Origin: Heliopora coerulea
Lineage: Eukaryota; Cnidaria; Anthozoa; Scleralcyonacea; Helioporidae
Length of the DNA: 64,000 bases
Assembly (NCBI GenBank): GCA_030142905.1
Contig: JASJOG010000480.1
Coordinates: 62,001-126,000, forward strand
Reading direction: 5' to 3'
Position numbers and translations under genes: made by a program. This document shows, piece after piece, positions 12,118-23,420 of this stretch. The notes beneath the pieces are model-generated. The model was not told where the DNA came from. It made no database searches and saw only the letters and a list, made by a program, of their open reading frames with translations. The first letter of the stretch is position 1. Every line of letters begins with the position of its first letter.

Positions 12118-12428
12118 AAGTGCAAGTAAGACGAGCACTACCAGACTGTTTACAAACGGCCGAGATTGCTCGAATAGCGAGTAAAATTCCAGGAATATGG
12201 ATGAAAGTAGCCTGCATGACAAACAAATTTGAACCAAATGAGATTGAGGATATATTTCATTCCAGAGTTAATGACAACGAAACAAACAAGGCTCTGAGGA
12301 TGCTTTTCCAGTACCATGAGAGGCAAGGGACTAGACAAGAGCTAGCCAAAGTGCTTAAGGAGCTTAAGCAAGACATTCTATCTCAGAAAGTCCTTTTTGG
12401 ATATTTTATCGATTCTGATGAGAATTAG
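12118..12428 (+). CDS. Death-domain terminal exon of the Roco-DD gene
   Basis: The acceptor TTTTGATAG (12109-12117) opens a phase-1 exon ending in TAG at 12426-12428. The ~103 residues form a death domain: an EIARIASKIPGIWMKVA helix, an EPNEIEDI segment, an NETNKALRMLFQY helix, a GTRQELAKVLKEL helix and a short acidic tail. It would recruit other death-domain proteins to the Roco GTPase. It pairs with the exon at 4865-5166, giving a tandem duplication with a spacing of about 7.25 kb. Confidence 0.75.
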
Positions 12429-12568
12429 TGCATGGATTTTAAGTTCTCAAACTCGTTTTTAGAAATATATAAACAAGAAATATAATAAAGTTTACGTTTC
12501 TTGATTTGAAAGAGCTCTTAAGGTAACCAAGACGGGCGTTTGTAGCTCTTCCATATCTCTCTTCGTTT

Positions 12569-12925
12569 CAGTGGTGGCACGAGGAATTCTCCGACGCAAG
12601 AGCTAAAGTTCCCGACAGGGGGGTTAAATCAAAGGGCCATGACCACGCCCCGTTTGTAATTTTTGTTATTTGAAGGTCAAAAACATCATGTTATTTTTCG
12701 CAACAATAAACGCAAGAATTGACTAGAAACAGTTTACATTTGGATTTGACAAGGAGATAAGAGTCTATTATCTTTTTACGTTAAATCAATAACAACTGCT
12801 CATAGTTTCTACAATATATAAATGTGTTCATCAGTGAAAATGCCCCGACGGATTGTTAATTTTTCCCCGACAGGAGAGCTAAGGTTCCCCGACGGGGACT
12901 GTAGCCCCCTCTGGTGCCACCTCTG
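12569..12925. mobile_element. hAT-like MITE with perfect 8-base target duplication
   Basis: A 357-base insertion is flanked by CTTCGTTT on both sides (12561-12568 and 12926-12933). Its ends are CAGTGGTGGCACGAGG and the inverted CAGAGGTGGCACCAGAGG. CAG-terminal short inverted repeats plus an 8-base duplication fit hAT. It carries no coding frame. The first gene copy lacks it at the matching position, so it postdates the gene duplication. Confidence 0.85.
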
Positions 12926-13269
12926 CTTCGTTTCTTAGATCGTTTGATATGTGAATGAGATAGTCTATGACCCCAATTTATGGATGCAGCATTGCGATGA
13001 GGGGGAAAAGTCAAACACATCTTTTCAGAGTGTTCTACCGAATCATTTGAAACTTTGCATGTGAATGCATATCATGGCAAAAAAACTTTATTAAGTCAAA
13101 ATAGTGTTAATAATGTACTGGCTTCCACCCCATCACTTCACTGAAACAAAATTATTTGCTATTTTTTTCTTTGTTTTAAGATTCTGTTTTATTTAAATAA
13201 TAGATACTTTCAATCCAAATTTTGTCGGACAAAAGAAGTAAATACAGAATACCTTGCTTTGGCAGGAAA

Positions 13270-13600
13270 CGAACAACTTTTTGCTTGAAGGATGTAATGG
13301 CCAGGGAACTTATGTCCCTTGCAAAAATTGCACATGTCATTTCACATGTGAAAAATATATGGAATTGGAAGATTTGTGCATGCGAAATTTTCCTTTCACA
13401 TATGAAATAGGAAAGTTTTCACGTACGAAACACCTAATTTACATGTGAAATTAAATGGTTGAAAATTTCACATGTGAAATCTTGGTGTACGAAACATGTC
13501 TCCCATACGAAATGGAAGATTCACCAGTGAAAAATGATTTTACAAATGAAGTCTTCAATTCACTTATGGAATTGAAAAAGTCACATATGACATTTTATTT
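13270..13600. repeat. Cluster of palindromic TTTCACATGTGAAA-like units
   Basis: At least ten variants of a TTCACATGTGAAAT or ...TACGAAAT unit recur at irregular spacing of 25-40 bases. Several are perfect palindromes (for example about 13340-13353 and 13467-13480). The short open frames here are by-products of the repeat. Confidence 0.6.
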
Positions 13601-14848
13601 TTAATATTTGAGATAGGATGTGAAATTTTTGTGAGAGGATGTCACGACAGGCTTTGATAGCTAAGATGTATGTGATTTTGTCCGAGGCATCTACATCAAA
13701 AGTTTCAAGAATAATGTCATCTTGAAAACTCAAGATATTAAACCATTAAACTATTTCTCACTTACATATATCCACATGCAGGTACACATACGTCATTCAC
13801 TACTCTCTGCACACATTACATCACCATATGTACACCCACACCACACGCTGCGCAGAACTCCCACCCACTCTTCGCCTAATTTTCCCCCGCATGCATCAGC
13901 AGCAATGCAGTGTGTAGCATGCAATGTACCATTAAACTATTTCTCACAGTTCCCTCTTAAGCCGACAATCTCAGAATTGAAGTCTGGCTACCAAGGCTAG
14001 CCCGGTTGTTCGAGACCCTTCTTGTTATTTAATTTTCGTGGTAGAAACTTTAGTTTATATGCAAAAGCGGTGCAATCCAGTTAGCCAGGATCTCAGCTGG
14101 TTTTATGTGGAAGAGAGTTGTTCTTCTTGGTTGGGTAACACGAGTAAAATTATTAGATCTCACTTCGCATTTTCATGGGAATTTTGAAAAATTCGAGGAA
14201 CGCTGATGCCAATGGCGTAACTACTAGAGTGGCCTGGGTGATCCGGCAACCCTAAAAAATCCCTGGGTTAGCCTAAAATAGCCCTGAGGGATATCAACGA
14301 CATTGCAATGCGAAGCACGAACTTATTTCAGTATTTTTTCAAAAAAAGCCATGTTGGAGTGTCGTTAACCTAGCGAGTCATATGCACCACGCCGCGCATT
14401 TCCATCCCAGAGAAAACACTCGGGACTCACACGGTGGCGCGAGGGACATCCCTTACCGCACCCGCACCATTTCGAGTTGGGCGCCGAGGTTGTGAGAATC
14501 TATATTCCCACCGCTTAGCGGAAACATTGGATTCCCCCCTCTTGTGAGATATTCTTAGCGCGTATTTAATGCCTTGTCACTAACGCTAACTGAACGCAAA
14601 ATCAAGATATGCCGTAGAAAAAAGTTAATTTTTAGATTAAACTGAATCAGGTAGAAGGTACCATTAAATGAGGACAAGCAAGGTTGAAATTAATCTCCCT
14701 TTCAACCATCAGTGTTTTCAACAGCCAGATCCTGGGAACTGGTCTCAAAACCAGGTACGTTCAGCTACCGTCTCTCCCCTCCCTTCGTACAGTGTACGAC
14801 TTCATTTCAACCACACTAAAGTTGACTGAAGTCACAAGTAGTGATAAA
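13601..14848 (+). other. Region between the Roco-DD gene and TMCO1
   Basis: 13630-13690 is the 3' flank shared with copy 1. 13760-13900 is CA/CAC-rich low complexity. 14400-14560 is more GC-rich and could hold the TMCO1 promoter, but no element can be assigned. The frame open upstream of the TMCO1 start (14684-14848) is probably 5' UTR. Confidence 0.4.
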
Positions 14849-17800
14849 ATGTTGGCAGATGCAGTACTAATTTTATTTATTTCTGTATTCACTGCACTTC
14901 TAGCAGAAGGTACGGTTTATTTGATTTGTCTGTGTTAGTTAAACCTGTATTTTTGAGTGATATTATGAAGTTTGATTTCATGTGTAAACCTCAAGATTCA
15001 GACTAGTTCACATGCAGCGTCGTTGAGTTGGTTTAAATTTCTTGGATCGAGTGACATTTGTTCTTATTTTCAATGTTTTGTTTATTTTACCTGTAATTTA
15101 GTCCGTAGATAAATTCAGCTACCTGACAGTCATCTTGCAATGGCAACCTATATTTGATTGTTTACTTATATGACAATGACAATGACAATTTATGAAGTAC
15201 CAGATATTACAGTTACCAATATAACATAAGTAAATTATACTATTTTGAAGGTACAAGCTAACTGAAATAACCATTATGGGCTAAACTAGTCAGTTAGCTA
15301 TGTTATATATATTGCATATGTAGGTCTACTGAAATATTACAAATTAACAAGAATAGTGGTGATAGTAATACAATGGTAATAATATAGTAAAGTAAAGCAA
15401 AATTAGTAAAGTTAGAGAATATTAAATTAGTGAATAAAGTAAATTAAATAAATTAGTATATTATATCAATACAGTTGAATTATTTTAACAATAGCGATAC
15501 AGATGCATGCAATTACATGCAACTAAGTATTGCTTATTCTATTAAAGCATGTATATTCAAAATATCAACAAAATCCCGGGAGGTAGAATCATTCATTTTG
15601 ATATGACAAGTTATAAGTTGTGGTTTGGTGTAATTCCCAAGGTATAACCTACTTGCTGGTATACAGAACGGATAAATACAAGAAGCTAAAAGCAGAAGTT
15701 GAGAAACACAGCAAGAAATGTGAGTTCTATTTGTCATTTTCATGCAGTCCCATAAAAGACGGTCTTTAATCATTATACAATAAGAAATATTCGTTGTTAA
15801 CTGAAGTATTTCAGATCTGCATAACGTATAAAATTGGAAATCCCTAATTACCAACTTGTTCATCTTGAAGATTATCATACTATTGTTTGTTTTCTCTTTC
15901 AAGTATAGAGTTGAGTTTCTGGCTTATTAGCTTTTCCCTTTATCCATAGATTCACTTTTCTGTCAGTGTGAGATTTACTTTTTACTTCTGTAATTTCATC
16001 AACCCTCCAAGTGTAAGTTTCCCATTACTATCCAAAAGATACCAGTGTGAAAAATTCAGCAGCCAACCAAATATTAGGGCAGCCAAAAATGCAAACTGAT
16101 TACCATATTTACTCAATTTAGTGCCACCCCCAATTAAGTGCTGCATTTGAGAGCAAAAATATTAAAGAGCACCACTCTCAAATAAACACCTCATTCATTC
16201 ACAACAATGTGGTGCTTAATTGAAGCTTCATCAGACTAAATTGTTTGAGGAGCCAAACTAAAATACATGTGCAGTACAACTCAATCTAAACCAGCCTCTG
16301 AAATTTATTCTCCTGTATTACAATGTTTTTCAGTTGTTAACATTTGCTTGTTATTGTGTACAATTGTTGTGAATTTCTAAAGAGTGCTGCCCTGAAATAA
16401 ATGCCACCTGTGAATGAGCACCACATCCAAAGATTAAAAATTTAGAGTGCCACTGTTCTTAATTGAGTAAATATGGTAAATAGTTTGATAAACAGTTTAA
16501 TTACCAAAATTAACAGAACTTATTGTTGCATAGGCAGCCAACATGGAGGGTTAAATGTATAGTTAGTAGTTTTCTCTTGGTATCACCCACAAGTTTATGA
16601 TTTGACAGAATTTAGAATGTTTTAAGATTTGGTAGATTTCATGTTACAGTAGAACCTGAGTTTTACAACACCCCTTTTTACGACCACCTGTCACATATGA
16701 CCAGTTTTTCTGGCACGGACAATTTGTAGTTAAAATATACCTGCCATGAGCGACCACCTGTCTAACTCAACCAGTGACCACTTTTTAGCAGTCAAAATAA
16801 GAAATTTTACCTGTCACAAGTGACCACTGCAAATTAAAATTGCTGACCACTCTACTCATGTGCTGAACCTGATTGATGAATTAAGTTTGGCAGAAGATCA
16901 GCATCCTCTTCTGCTGAACCTAATAGTTAGAGCAGATTTAATTTGATCGATCATAATTAAGTTTCATGAGTTACGTTCACTGTATGAATCAATGCCGCTC
17001 CACAATCACTCCAACTCTCTTGGCAAAGAGAATATGGGAAACGAGAAAAACTATGCACTTACTGCTTCAATCTAGTTTTGATCACTTCCATGCAGTTATA
17101 CTTATGCTGTTGTGAATTTCTTTCTGAACAAGTTAGGAAATCGAAGCAGTTCACACTGACCAATTTCTTTTCACTTAATAAGTAGATGAACTTAAGCAAA
17201 TTCTTGTGTGATTCTTAGTTGAATAAACACATTTTGCACACACATTTTGCTTAAATTTGTGCTTTTTCCTGAAGTTGCACACGCAAATATGGTGGCCACT
17301 ATGTGACATCACTACCTGTCTTAAGCGACCACCTGGCATTTACCACCACTTTTGCCTGGCAAAAGTGGTGGTCGTAAAACTCAGGTTCTACTGTATAAGG
17401 TTTCTCATTATCTGTTGTTCTCATTTATAGTAGAAAGAAAGAAGGAAACAAGTTCTGACATGTCTGGTGGACAAAAGAAGAAAATAGGTACCAAAAACAA
17501 GTAAAATCTTCAGACATGACCACTGTTTGGACAGTCAAATACCTGACTGTACATAGCAATGTCATGCATTACTCAACTTCCTTCCTTATTACTAGAACGA
17601 GTGGAAGAGAAGCTAAAAAACAACAATAGAGACTTGTCAATGGTGAGTATGGGTTGCCAGTAAAAATCACAGTGTAGTCAATGTATGTGTATTAGGAAAT
17701 TTGCTGGTTTTCACAGCTGATTTGTATCTCAAAGTACCTTGAAGATAAAAAGCATTTCTGTCATTGACAAATCCATATGCTGGCCAGGAGTGGAAGGGTA

Positions 17801-20505
17801 GGTAGGCTTAACCCCTTGGGCCCAAGGTAACTTAAAGGTAAGATTTTAATGTTCAATAATCCAAAATTCCGTGGGCATTTTACCTTATTTTTTTGATTAG
17901 GTGCTCTGTAATATTACTGTATGTCCTCCAAAGGATCAGCACTAGTTTTCACAGCTTTCAAGTAAATAGCCACCACCTAAAACTATTTATATTACCAAGA
18001 ATAACTTTGAATTGGGAAACCCTTACTCAACACTCAGCCTTTCCCCTTTTGATGCTGCATTAACCCACCAATGAATCCCACCTACAAATATAAACCACCT
18101 TCTCCAATACACCATTTAAATCAATCTTTGCATCAGATTTCTCTGACGTATGTGCTAAAAATGCATATTAACTTATTAAGAGTAAAGTCCATCTGGCATT
18201 AGCTGGAGTAATATACTTAACTGAGCCCTTGTCCCTTAATAGGTCAAGGAGATGGCTGTTAACTCGTTAAGGTGCAGGGCTTGTCCCTTTGACTAGTAAA
18301 ATCGTCTGGCACAATAAGCCAAACTGAAATACAATACTAAAGTGCACCCTTGTTTCTTAATGGATTAATGGTCAAAAAATGTGCATTAGTTGTGCTGTAG
18401 ATAGGAAAAAGCCTGGGGTAGAAAATGACAGGGGAGGCACATTGTTACTTAAGATGGTTTCGAACAGTTTCTGTTTCAACCTGCAGTCTGTGGACTCTTA
18501 TCTCTAAAATGATCAGGTTAGATATGAAATACTGTACTTGAGACAAAATTATATACCCCTGGACGAACACTGGTATACTACAATCGTATTATTATTATCA
18601 TCATAACAATATTATTCCATTCGGAGCTTTTCCATTTCAGGTGAAAATGAAGTCCATGTTTGCCATAGGATTTACCTTCACAGCTTTAATGGGAATGTTT
18701 AATTCAATGTACGTACAGTTTATCCGTATAGACTTTACATTGTTTAATATTAACGTGACCCATAAATTCTGGGCAAAGCTAGTGTTTGTGGACCATCATG
18801 AACGTCCTTCGAATTTATTAACTTAGAAAATGGCGCAGAGGGTTTAGCGCCTGTGTGAGCGTCGAGTCATACTAGACGATGTGTAACAGGTTCATCGAAC
18901 TCAAATCTTTACGAAACGTTTCAGGCCATGAAGGAGGGCGGAACCTACGACCTTTTGAAGGCCAGTGAGACTCTCTACGAATCTACTGTGACAAAAAGAT
19001 GGCAGCTATTGTACATTTTACCATGAATGATAAAGTTTGTAAGACATTGAAATTTATAAGAATGGAGCTGTTATCTTCCAAATCCATCGCGACCCATCAA
19101 ACAGTTTCTGGAAGTTATTTTAACCAAAATTAGGTTGCTGATCTGGTGGCGAACTTCAAAGAATCCTACTTCAAAGTCAAAAAAATACAAAAAACAGCAA
19201 TCCATTAAACAACGGAATGGTGACGTGAAGTTGCTGTAGATTTTTGCCGTGAATTGAGAAAAGTAAATAGTGTCAGTAGCTACACAAGGTGAAAATGAAT
19301 TGTAGCTAGTTTACTGATCAAGAAAAATATATTTTTGATTTTTGCCTCAATAGCTGAATGTTTCGACACTTAGCGCTCACATTTGTTTTACTCTGGTGAT
19401 TTGGTTTTCATGTGGTCATTGGGCGTCAAATTCAATTGCAATTAAGTCCTGGCCACTATTTTCCTCATAGCTGTTAATCTGCGTGGTTTCCATGTGCTTG
19501 GGAATACACCACCTCGATTGACGAATGCACATTTTTTGCATCTGTAGTTTCGACGGAAGAGTGGTCGCAAAACTTCCCTTCATACCTCTGTCTTGGTTTC
19601 AAGGGTTGTCGCATCGTAATCTTCCAGGAACGGACTATACAGATTGTTCTTTCATATTTCTGTATATCCTATGTACAATGTCTATCAGACAGGTAAGGTG
19701 CCATAACTGTATTGTTCCTCATTAACAAACTCGAATATTCAGCGAATGTTCTGGTGGCTTTCTCAGGACAGTAATCCTTGTAAGTTACTTATCCTCAAAC
19801 TCAGTTACCAGTGACTCAGAGGCGTCAATTCCCTATTTTACCTTGGGAGATAAGGGTTTGGATGAGGATTAGGGTTAGAAATAGGGTTAGTGTTATGGTT
19901 TTTATTAGGGTTAAGCTTAGAGTGAGTATTATTGTCGGGTTAGGGTAAGTTTCAATTTCCGATGTGGGTCATTAATGCATGCATTGGTCATTCATCTCTT
20001 ACGGTATAAGTGACCTAGAGTGATTTTATAGCCACCGGAGCTTCTTTAAGAACGTAGTTTGTAAAACCACTTGTAATGCCAACGATTTATGCTAGTAACA
20101 CAATTAGAAACACGTATGATCGAACCAAACACCTTAATAACAATGAAGACCGTCGGAGGAGATAACGATCTAGTTAAGTTACGATGAACACCCATACGGA
20201 GTGCTTTAATTGCTGACATATTCATGTGACAGTTTTGGGCATATTTAACAGATTTCGTTGTCGTGTATATATAGTTATAAACTTCTAACCACTTTCATGA
20301 ATTTTTTTAGAAGTAGTAACCGGCTTCGTTTGATTTCTATTATTCGCAACGTATCCCCTGAAAAACAGCTTCTTGCGATCTACTTTCATTATTTGAATCT
20401 TATCTCGTTGTTTTGTAGAATATTCAAAAGATTCTTGGCTTTGCGCCGTCGAGAGCTGCAAACAAAGCACCGAGCTTCCTCAACCCTGCTCCTGCTGGAA
20501 AATAA
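14849..20505 (+). CDS. TMCO1: TMCO1, ER calcium-load-activated channel / translocon component (7 exons)
   Basis: Exons: 14849-14909, 15642-15719, 17431-17487, 17596-17642, 18641-18708, 19548-19692 and 20419-20505. All introns are GT-AG and phases join without a break, giving 543 bases and 180 residues (human 188). The protein reads a short N-terminal TM segment (MLADAVLILFISVFTALLAE), YLLVYRTDKYKKLKAEVEK, a KKKIERVEEKL coiled coil with the near-invariant NNNRDLSM, a second membrane segment (KSMFAIGFTFTALMGMFNS), FDGRVVAKLPF, SHRNLPG, CSFIFLYILCTMSIRQ, and NIQKILGFAPSRAA before a Pro/Ala tail. TMCO1 is an Oxa1-superfamily ER membrane protein that acts with the translocon in multipass-protein insertion and has been proposed to leak Ca2+ from overfilled ER. 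The ATG at 14849 matches the family start; the longer upstream frame is rejected. AATAAA overlaps the stop (20500-20505). Intron 2 carries two MITEs. Confidence 0.97.
16100..16478. mobile_element. MITE in TMCO1 intron 2 (TA target)
   Basis: Ends TACCATATTTACTCAATT and AATTGAGTAAATATGGTA are inverted repeats of about 18 bases with outer TA on both sides. Inner GTGCCAC motifs also mirror each other. It has no coding capacity. The TA duplication suggests mobilisation by a Tc1/mariner or pogo-type transposase. Confidence 0.75.
16647..17393. mobile_element. pogo/Tigger-type MITE in TMCO1 intron 2
   Basis: Ends CAGTAGAACCTGAGTTTTAC and the inverted GTAAAACTCAGGTTCTACTG are near-perfect, with TA at 16645-16646 and 17394-17395. 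Internal CGACCACCTGTC-like subterminal repeats recall the GACCACC repeats of the Tigger element at 440-2770. The 747 bases hold no transposase. Confidence 0.85.
19850..19955 (+). repeat. Degenerate telomere-like (TTAGGG) array
   Basis: GATTAGGGTTAG, ATAGGGTTAG, TTAGGGTTAAG and GGGTTAGGGTAAG units recur over about 100 bases. It is a short, decayed interstitial array in TMCO1 intron 6. Confidence 0.55.
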
Positions 20506-21883
20506 ATTGATCATGTTGGACACTGTTAAAATGGCGATGGTCCTCAGAGGGAAACTAAGTAGAATATTCCTAATATGCGTTACTAACTTGTTGCAATTTA
20601 GGTTTGTTACCTCGCAAGTTTAGAAACGTTCATTCCAAAGTTCTCAGGCAAATTTGAAAAGTTTCTTTTGAATTTCCTTTGCTTTCCAATTTAAATTCCC
20701 ATTAAAAATTCGTAACTTCCTTTCGTGTGGTGCGCGTTGCTGTTGGTAGATTATCTTTATTGCCCGATATGCAACCTTCACCACTGGAAAAGAAGTTAGG
20801 AAATTATGAAAGGAATTTAGGAAAAGGGACTTTGCAAATTCCTTTGATACTGTTATGAACTTTTCCAAAGTTGATAGGTACTTAACGAAAATTGCAACCA
20901 AAATTTTGTCTTAAAATAGGAATCCTAGACATAGTTTCCTGATAAATATACCAACCCTGTAATCAACTGTATGGCTTTTTTGTTGCAAATACAGTAACGC
21001 AGAAAAAACTGATATTAAAAGAGCTTTATGTGGGGCGGTTTGAAGATTAGAATACCTATGCAGAATATTTTTTAGAATTCGAGGAACAGGCAGAACGACA
21101 GGCTTAACAGGAACGGAGGTTTCAGAACAACTCGGCTCCATTGTTCGTGAGAGAACATCAGGATGTGACCTTTTCGACAAAGCAAGTTCTGTTATACCTC
21201 TATTATTGCTGTTATTGTTCTGTTATTGCTATAAATACCCAAATAAACTCGCACCTTGATAGAAAAATAGAAGAAAAAAAGAAAAAAAAAAAAAAAAATA
21301 GAAACTCGCAGAAATTGAAGTTTTGATAGAAAACTTCAATTAGTGCGAAGTTATTGATGTTTTTCAAAGTTTTTAACAAATAACCTGTCACTTGATAATG
21401 TTTCGCAGGCCTATTGCGATCCTTATCTGATATTTTCATGGCTAATCCGATAAAATTAGGCACAGGTTTTTAAAAAGCCGTTTTCGTCTCATTATTTATC
21501 ATGAACGAAAATGGATGGTGATTTGCCAAACAAAGAAGCCGTCTTTATTATATATTTTCTCTTGACATCTTTTCTGTATAGTGCGTTGCGACTAGATTCT
21601 GAACAATAGGAAGTTTTGTTTCGTTAAGAGTTTCCTTAAACACGGAGCGACGCTATAAAGGGTAAGCTCCTCCCACATTTCTGGCTTCGTATGGCGGTTG
21701 CATGTTTCCAAATGGCGGACACTTTGAAGCGTGACTGAACTGGACAGCGTAGAGCTCCACAAGCGTGTCCTAGAGCCTAAAGCTTACGGAAATACTTTTA
21801 AAATGTGTTTTTAAAATACAGCTAAACAATATATAAAGCAATAAATGGCTGAACAAAGCACATTTACTGATTTTTCTGGTTGT
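20506..21883. other. 3' flank of TMCO1 up to the Polinton insertion site
   Basis: No gene is supported. There is an A-rich run at 21267-21298. The sequence just left of the insertion contains an ATG at 21845 whose frame would run through the insertion point into the right flank; it is short (about 35 codons) and not taken as a gene. A GGAGCGACGC motif at about 21645 has an inverted near-match at about 51953-51973 in the right flank. Confidence 0.5.
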
Positions 21884-21889
21884 TATACG
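21884..21889. repeat. Left target-site duplication of the Polinton
   Basis: TATACG lies directly before the left terminus (AGTAGTATAGG). The right terminus (CCTATACTACT, ending at 51242) is followed by ATACG. The duplication is 5 bases if both termini are taken as identical, or the usual Polinton 6 bases (TATACG, 51242-51247) if the last T belongs to the target. Confidence 0.85.
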
Positions 21890-22374
21890 AGTAGTATAGG
21901 TGAGAGAGGAGAATATTCTAAACACCTACCAATCAGATTGCCGGATTTCGGCTTTAGACCAATCAGGTCGCTGGATTTAATTTATACTCACGGGGGGGTG
22001 ACTTTGGAATTTCTCATTAATCTATAATGATTTGATTGAGTAAAAAATCGCTTGCTTGACCATTTATGGTCAAACTCATGAATAATATCGGCCAGTGAAA
22101 CTTTGGGTGCACATTCCTGACACTTAGAAAAATTTCGAGGTTTTTAAGGGTCGCTGTTCTTCTCAGACTTTATATTTTTTTTCTTCGACGTTTTATCTCT
22201 CGCAACTTGCATCATCTTGTTCATCTAAATGAGAAGAAGAGAAAGTGTTGGAGTGAAAATCTTCGTAAATGCAGTTTTTTACCTGATATCTTTCTGTGAA
22301 GACTTGCTGTGTCGAATCTTGTTGTTTTGTCTCGAAGTGAAATGCGGCGCTTGTTCGAACGATCGGTGATTTCC

Positions 22375-22690
22375 TCATAACTTTTTTATTCTTCGTCGTA
22401 CGGGTTTCGAAATGGTATCAGAAGATTCCTCGCGGTCTGGCGATCATTTTGATGCCGGTTTGGTCGGGTTTGGAGTTCGCTTTGCGAAGATACGAACGTG
22501 AAGACTTGCTGTGTCGAATCTTGTCTCTTAGTGAAATGCGGGGCTTGTTCGAACAATCCTTGATTTCGTCGTGTCTTCGCAAAGAGATCTTCAAACGCGA
22601 CCAAACTCATATCAAAATGATCGCTAGACCGTCAGGAATCTTCTGATACCATTTGGAATCCAGTCCGACGAAGAATAAAAAAGTTATGAT
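22375..22690. repeat. Long imperfect hairpin nested in the left terminal repeat
   Basis: Arms of about 115 bases (22375-22493 and 22568-22690) are inverted copies. Both hold TAACTTTTTTATTCTTCGTC, GGTATCAGAAGATTCCT, GATCATTTTGAT and CTTTGCGAAGA. The loop repeats a CTTGCTGTGTCGAATCTTGT...GAAATGCGG...TTGTTCGAAC unit also present just outside at 22302-22370. This could form a cruciform near the end that the protein-primed polymerase would start from. Confidence 0.85.
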
Positions 22691-22959
22691 CGAATTTGTG
22701 AGTTGCCACGCGGTCGGCTTTGTTGTTCTTTGCTTGTCCGGTTCGTCGGTTGGGAATTTCGTCGCTTGTGGTTTGTTTCTTCGCTTTGGTGGTGGGGTTT
22801 TTGTTTCTCCGTGTTTTTCGGAGTCTTTTCTTGTCTTGGTGATCGCTTTTCGTTCTTTCGTTGTTGTATAATGCGAGAAAACGGTCGCCGAGGAGATCGA
22901 ATTCTTGTTTCTCGTGTTTTGAAAAATTTGAATATTTTCGGCTTCGTTCACCCGGCTAT

Positions 22960-23135
22960 GTCAACATTTGATACGCGTGGTTTGTTTCTGTTGACATTTC
23001 ATTCGCGTGGTCTGCTTGTGTCAATAAATGGATTCGCGTCGTCTGCTTGTGTCAATAAGGGATTCGCGTCGTCTGCTTGTGTCAATATCAAGTTCGAGTG
23101 GGTTGCTAGTGTCAATATTTCGTTCGCGTGGGTGA
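22960..23135 (+). repeat. Tandem ~30-base repeats near the inner end of the left terminal repeat
   Basis: About six copies of a TTCGCGTCGTCTGCTTGTGTCAATAA-like unit. The right terminal repeat has a shorter version at about 50030-50160, so copy number differs between the ends. Confidence 0.75.
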
Positions 23136-23160
23136 TTTTTGCAAGCGTGGCTGCTTTTTT

Positions 23161-23254
23161 GTGTCAATATTTGGTGTGGAGGGGAATGAGGGGGCGGGTG
23201 GGTCGTTTTCTTGGAAGAAGGCGGCGGGTTTTTTCCTGGAAGGTGAGATATGTG
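23161..23254 (+). repeat. Direct repeat, left of the tRNA-Lys
   Basis: The start GTGTCAATATTTGGTGTGGAGG and the end CCTGGAAGGTGAGAT recur at 23356-23420, so the tRNA lies between two copies. This left copy has about 30 extra bases in the middle. Confidence 0.8.
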
Positions 23255-23283
23255 ACGATTTTTATTGCTTTGTTGACAAGAAA

Positions 23284-23355
23284 GCTTGATTAGCTCAGTC
23301 GGTAGAGCGTTCGGCTTTTAACCGAATGGTCGCAGGTTCAAGTCCTGCATCAAGC
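23284..23355 (+). tRNA. tRNA-Lys (anticodon UUU)
   Basis: A 72-base cloverleaf. Acceptor stem GCTTGAT/ATCAAGC is perfect over 7 bp, D arm GCTC-AGTCGGTA-GAGC, anticodon arm TTCGG-CTTTTAA-CCGAA with anticodon TTT at 23317-23319, T arm GCAGG-TTCAAGT-CCTGC. There is no intron and no encoded CCA. The D, anticodon-loop and T-arm sequences look more like bacterial tRNA-Lys than the usual animal gene. No T-run terminator follows directly; the 3' end abuts the second direct repeat. It lies just inside the left terminal repeat. Confidence 0.93.
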
Positions 23356-23420
23356 GTGTCAATATTTGGTGTGGAGGAGGAGGGGCGGGTGGGTCGTTTT
23401 CCTGGAAGGTGAGATGGGTG
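23356..23420 (+). repeat. Direct repeat, right of the tRNA-Lys
   Basis: Second copy of the 23161-23254 unit, starting at the base after the tRNA acceptor stem. It has no counterpart in the right terminal repeat. Confidence 0.8.

Larger units (their letters stand above)
21890..23247 (+). repeat. Left terminal inverted repeat
   Basis: Matches the reverse complement of the right end from AGTAGTATAGGTGAGAG inward. The match is nearly continuous to about 23090, then has small indels in the ~30-base repeat zone, and fades at CTTGGAAG...CCTGGAAGG near 23247. It contains a nested hairpin repeat (22375-22690). Open frames on both strands inside the repeat are mirrored in the right copy but show no domain and probably do not code. 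Confidence 0.92.

Noticed and set aside
13270..13600. CRISPR-like array
   Set aside because: Units are short, irregular and palindromic in a eukaryotic locus; no cas-like genes.
14684..14848. Longer N terminus for TMCO1
   Set aside because: No similarity to the family N terminus; ATG 14849 gives the family start.
22607..23293. Open frames on both strands of the terminal repeats, mirrored in the right repeat
   Set aside because: Conserved only because the repeat is; composition follows the hairpin and ~30-base repeats; no domain.
23284..23355. SINE head instead of a tRNA gene
   Set aside because: All stems pair perfectly and no SINE body or tail follows; a true tRNA is the simpler reading.
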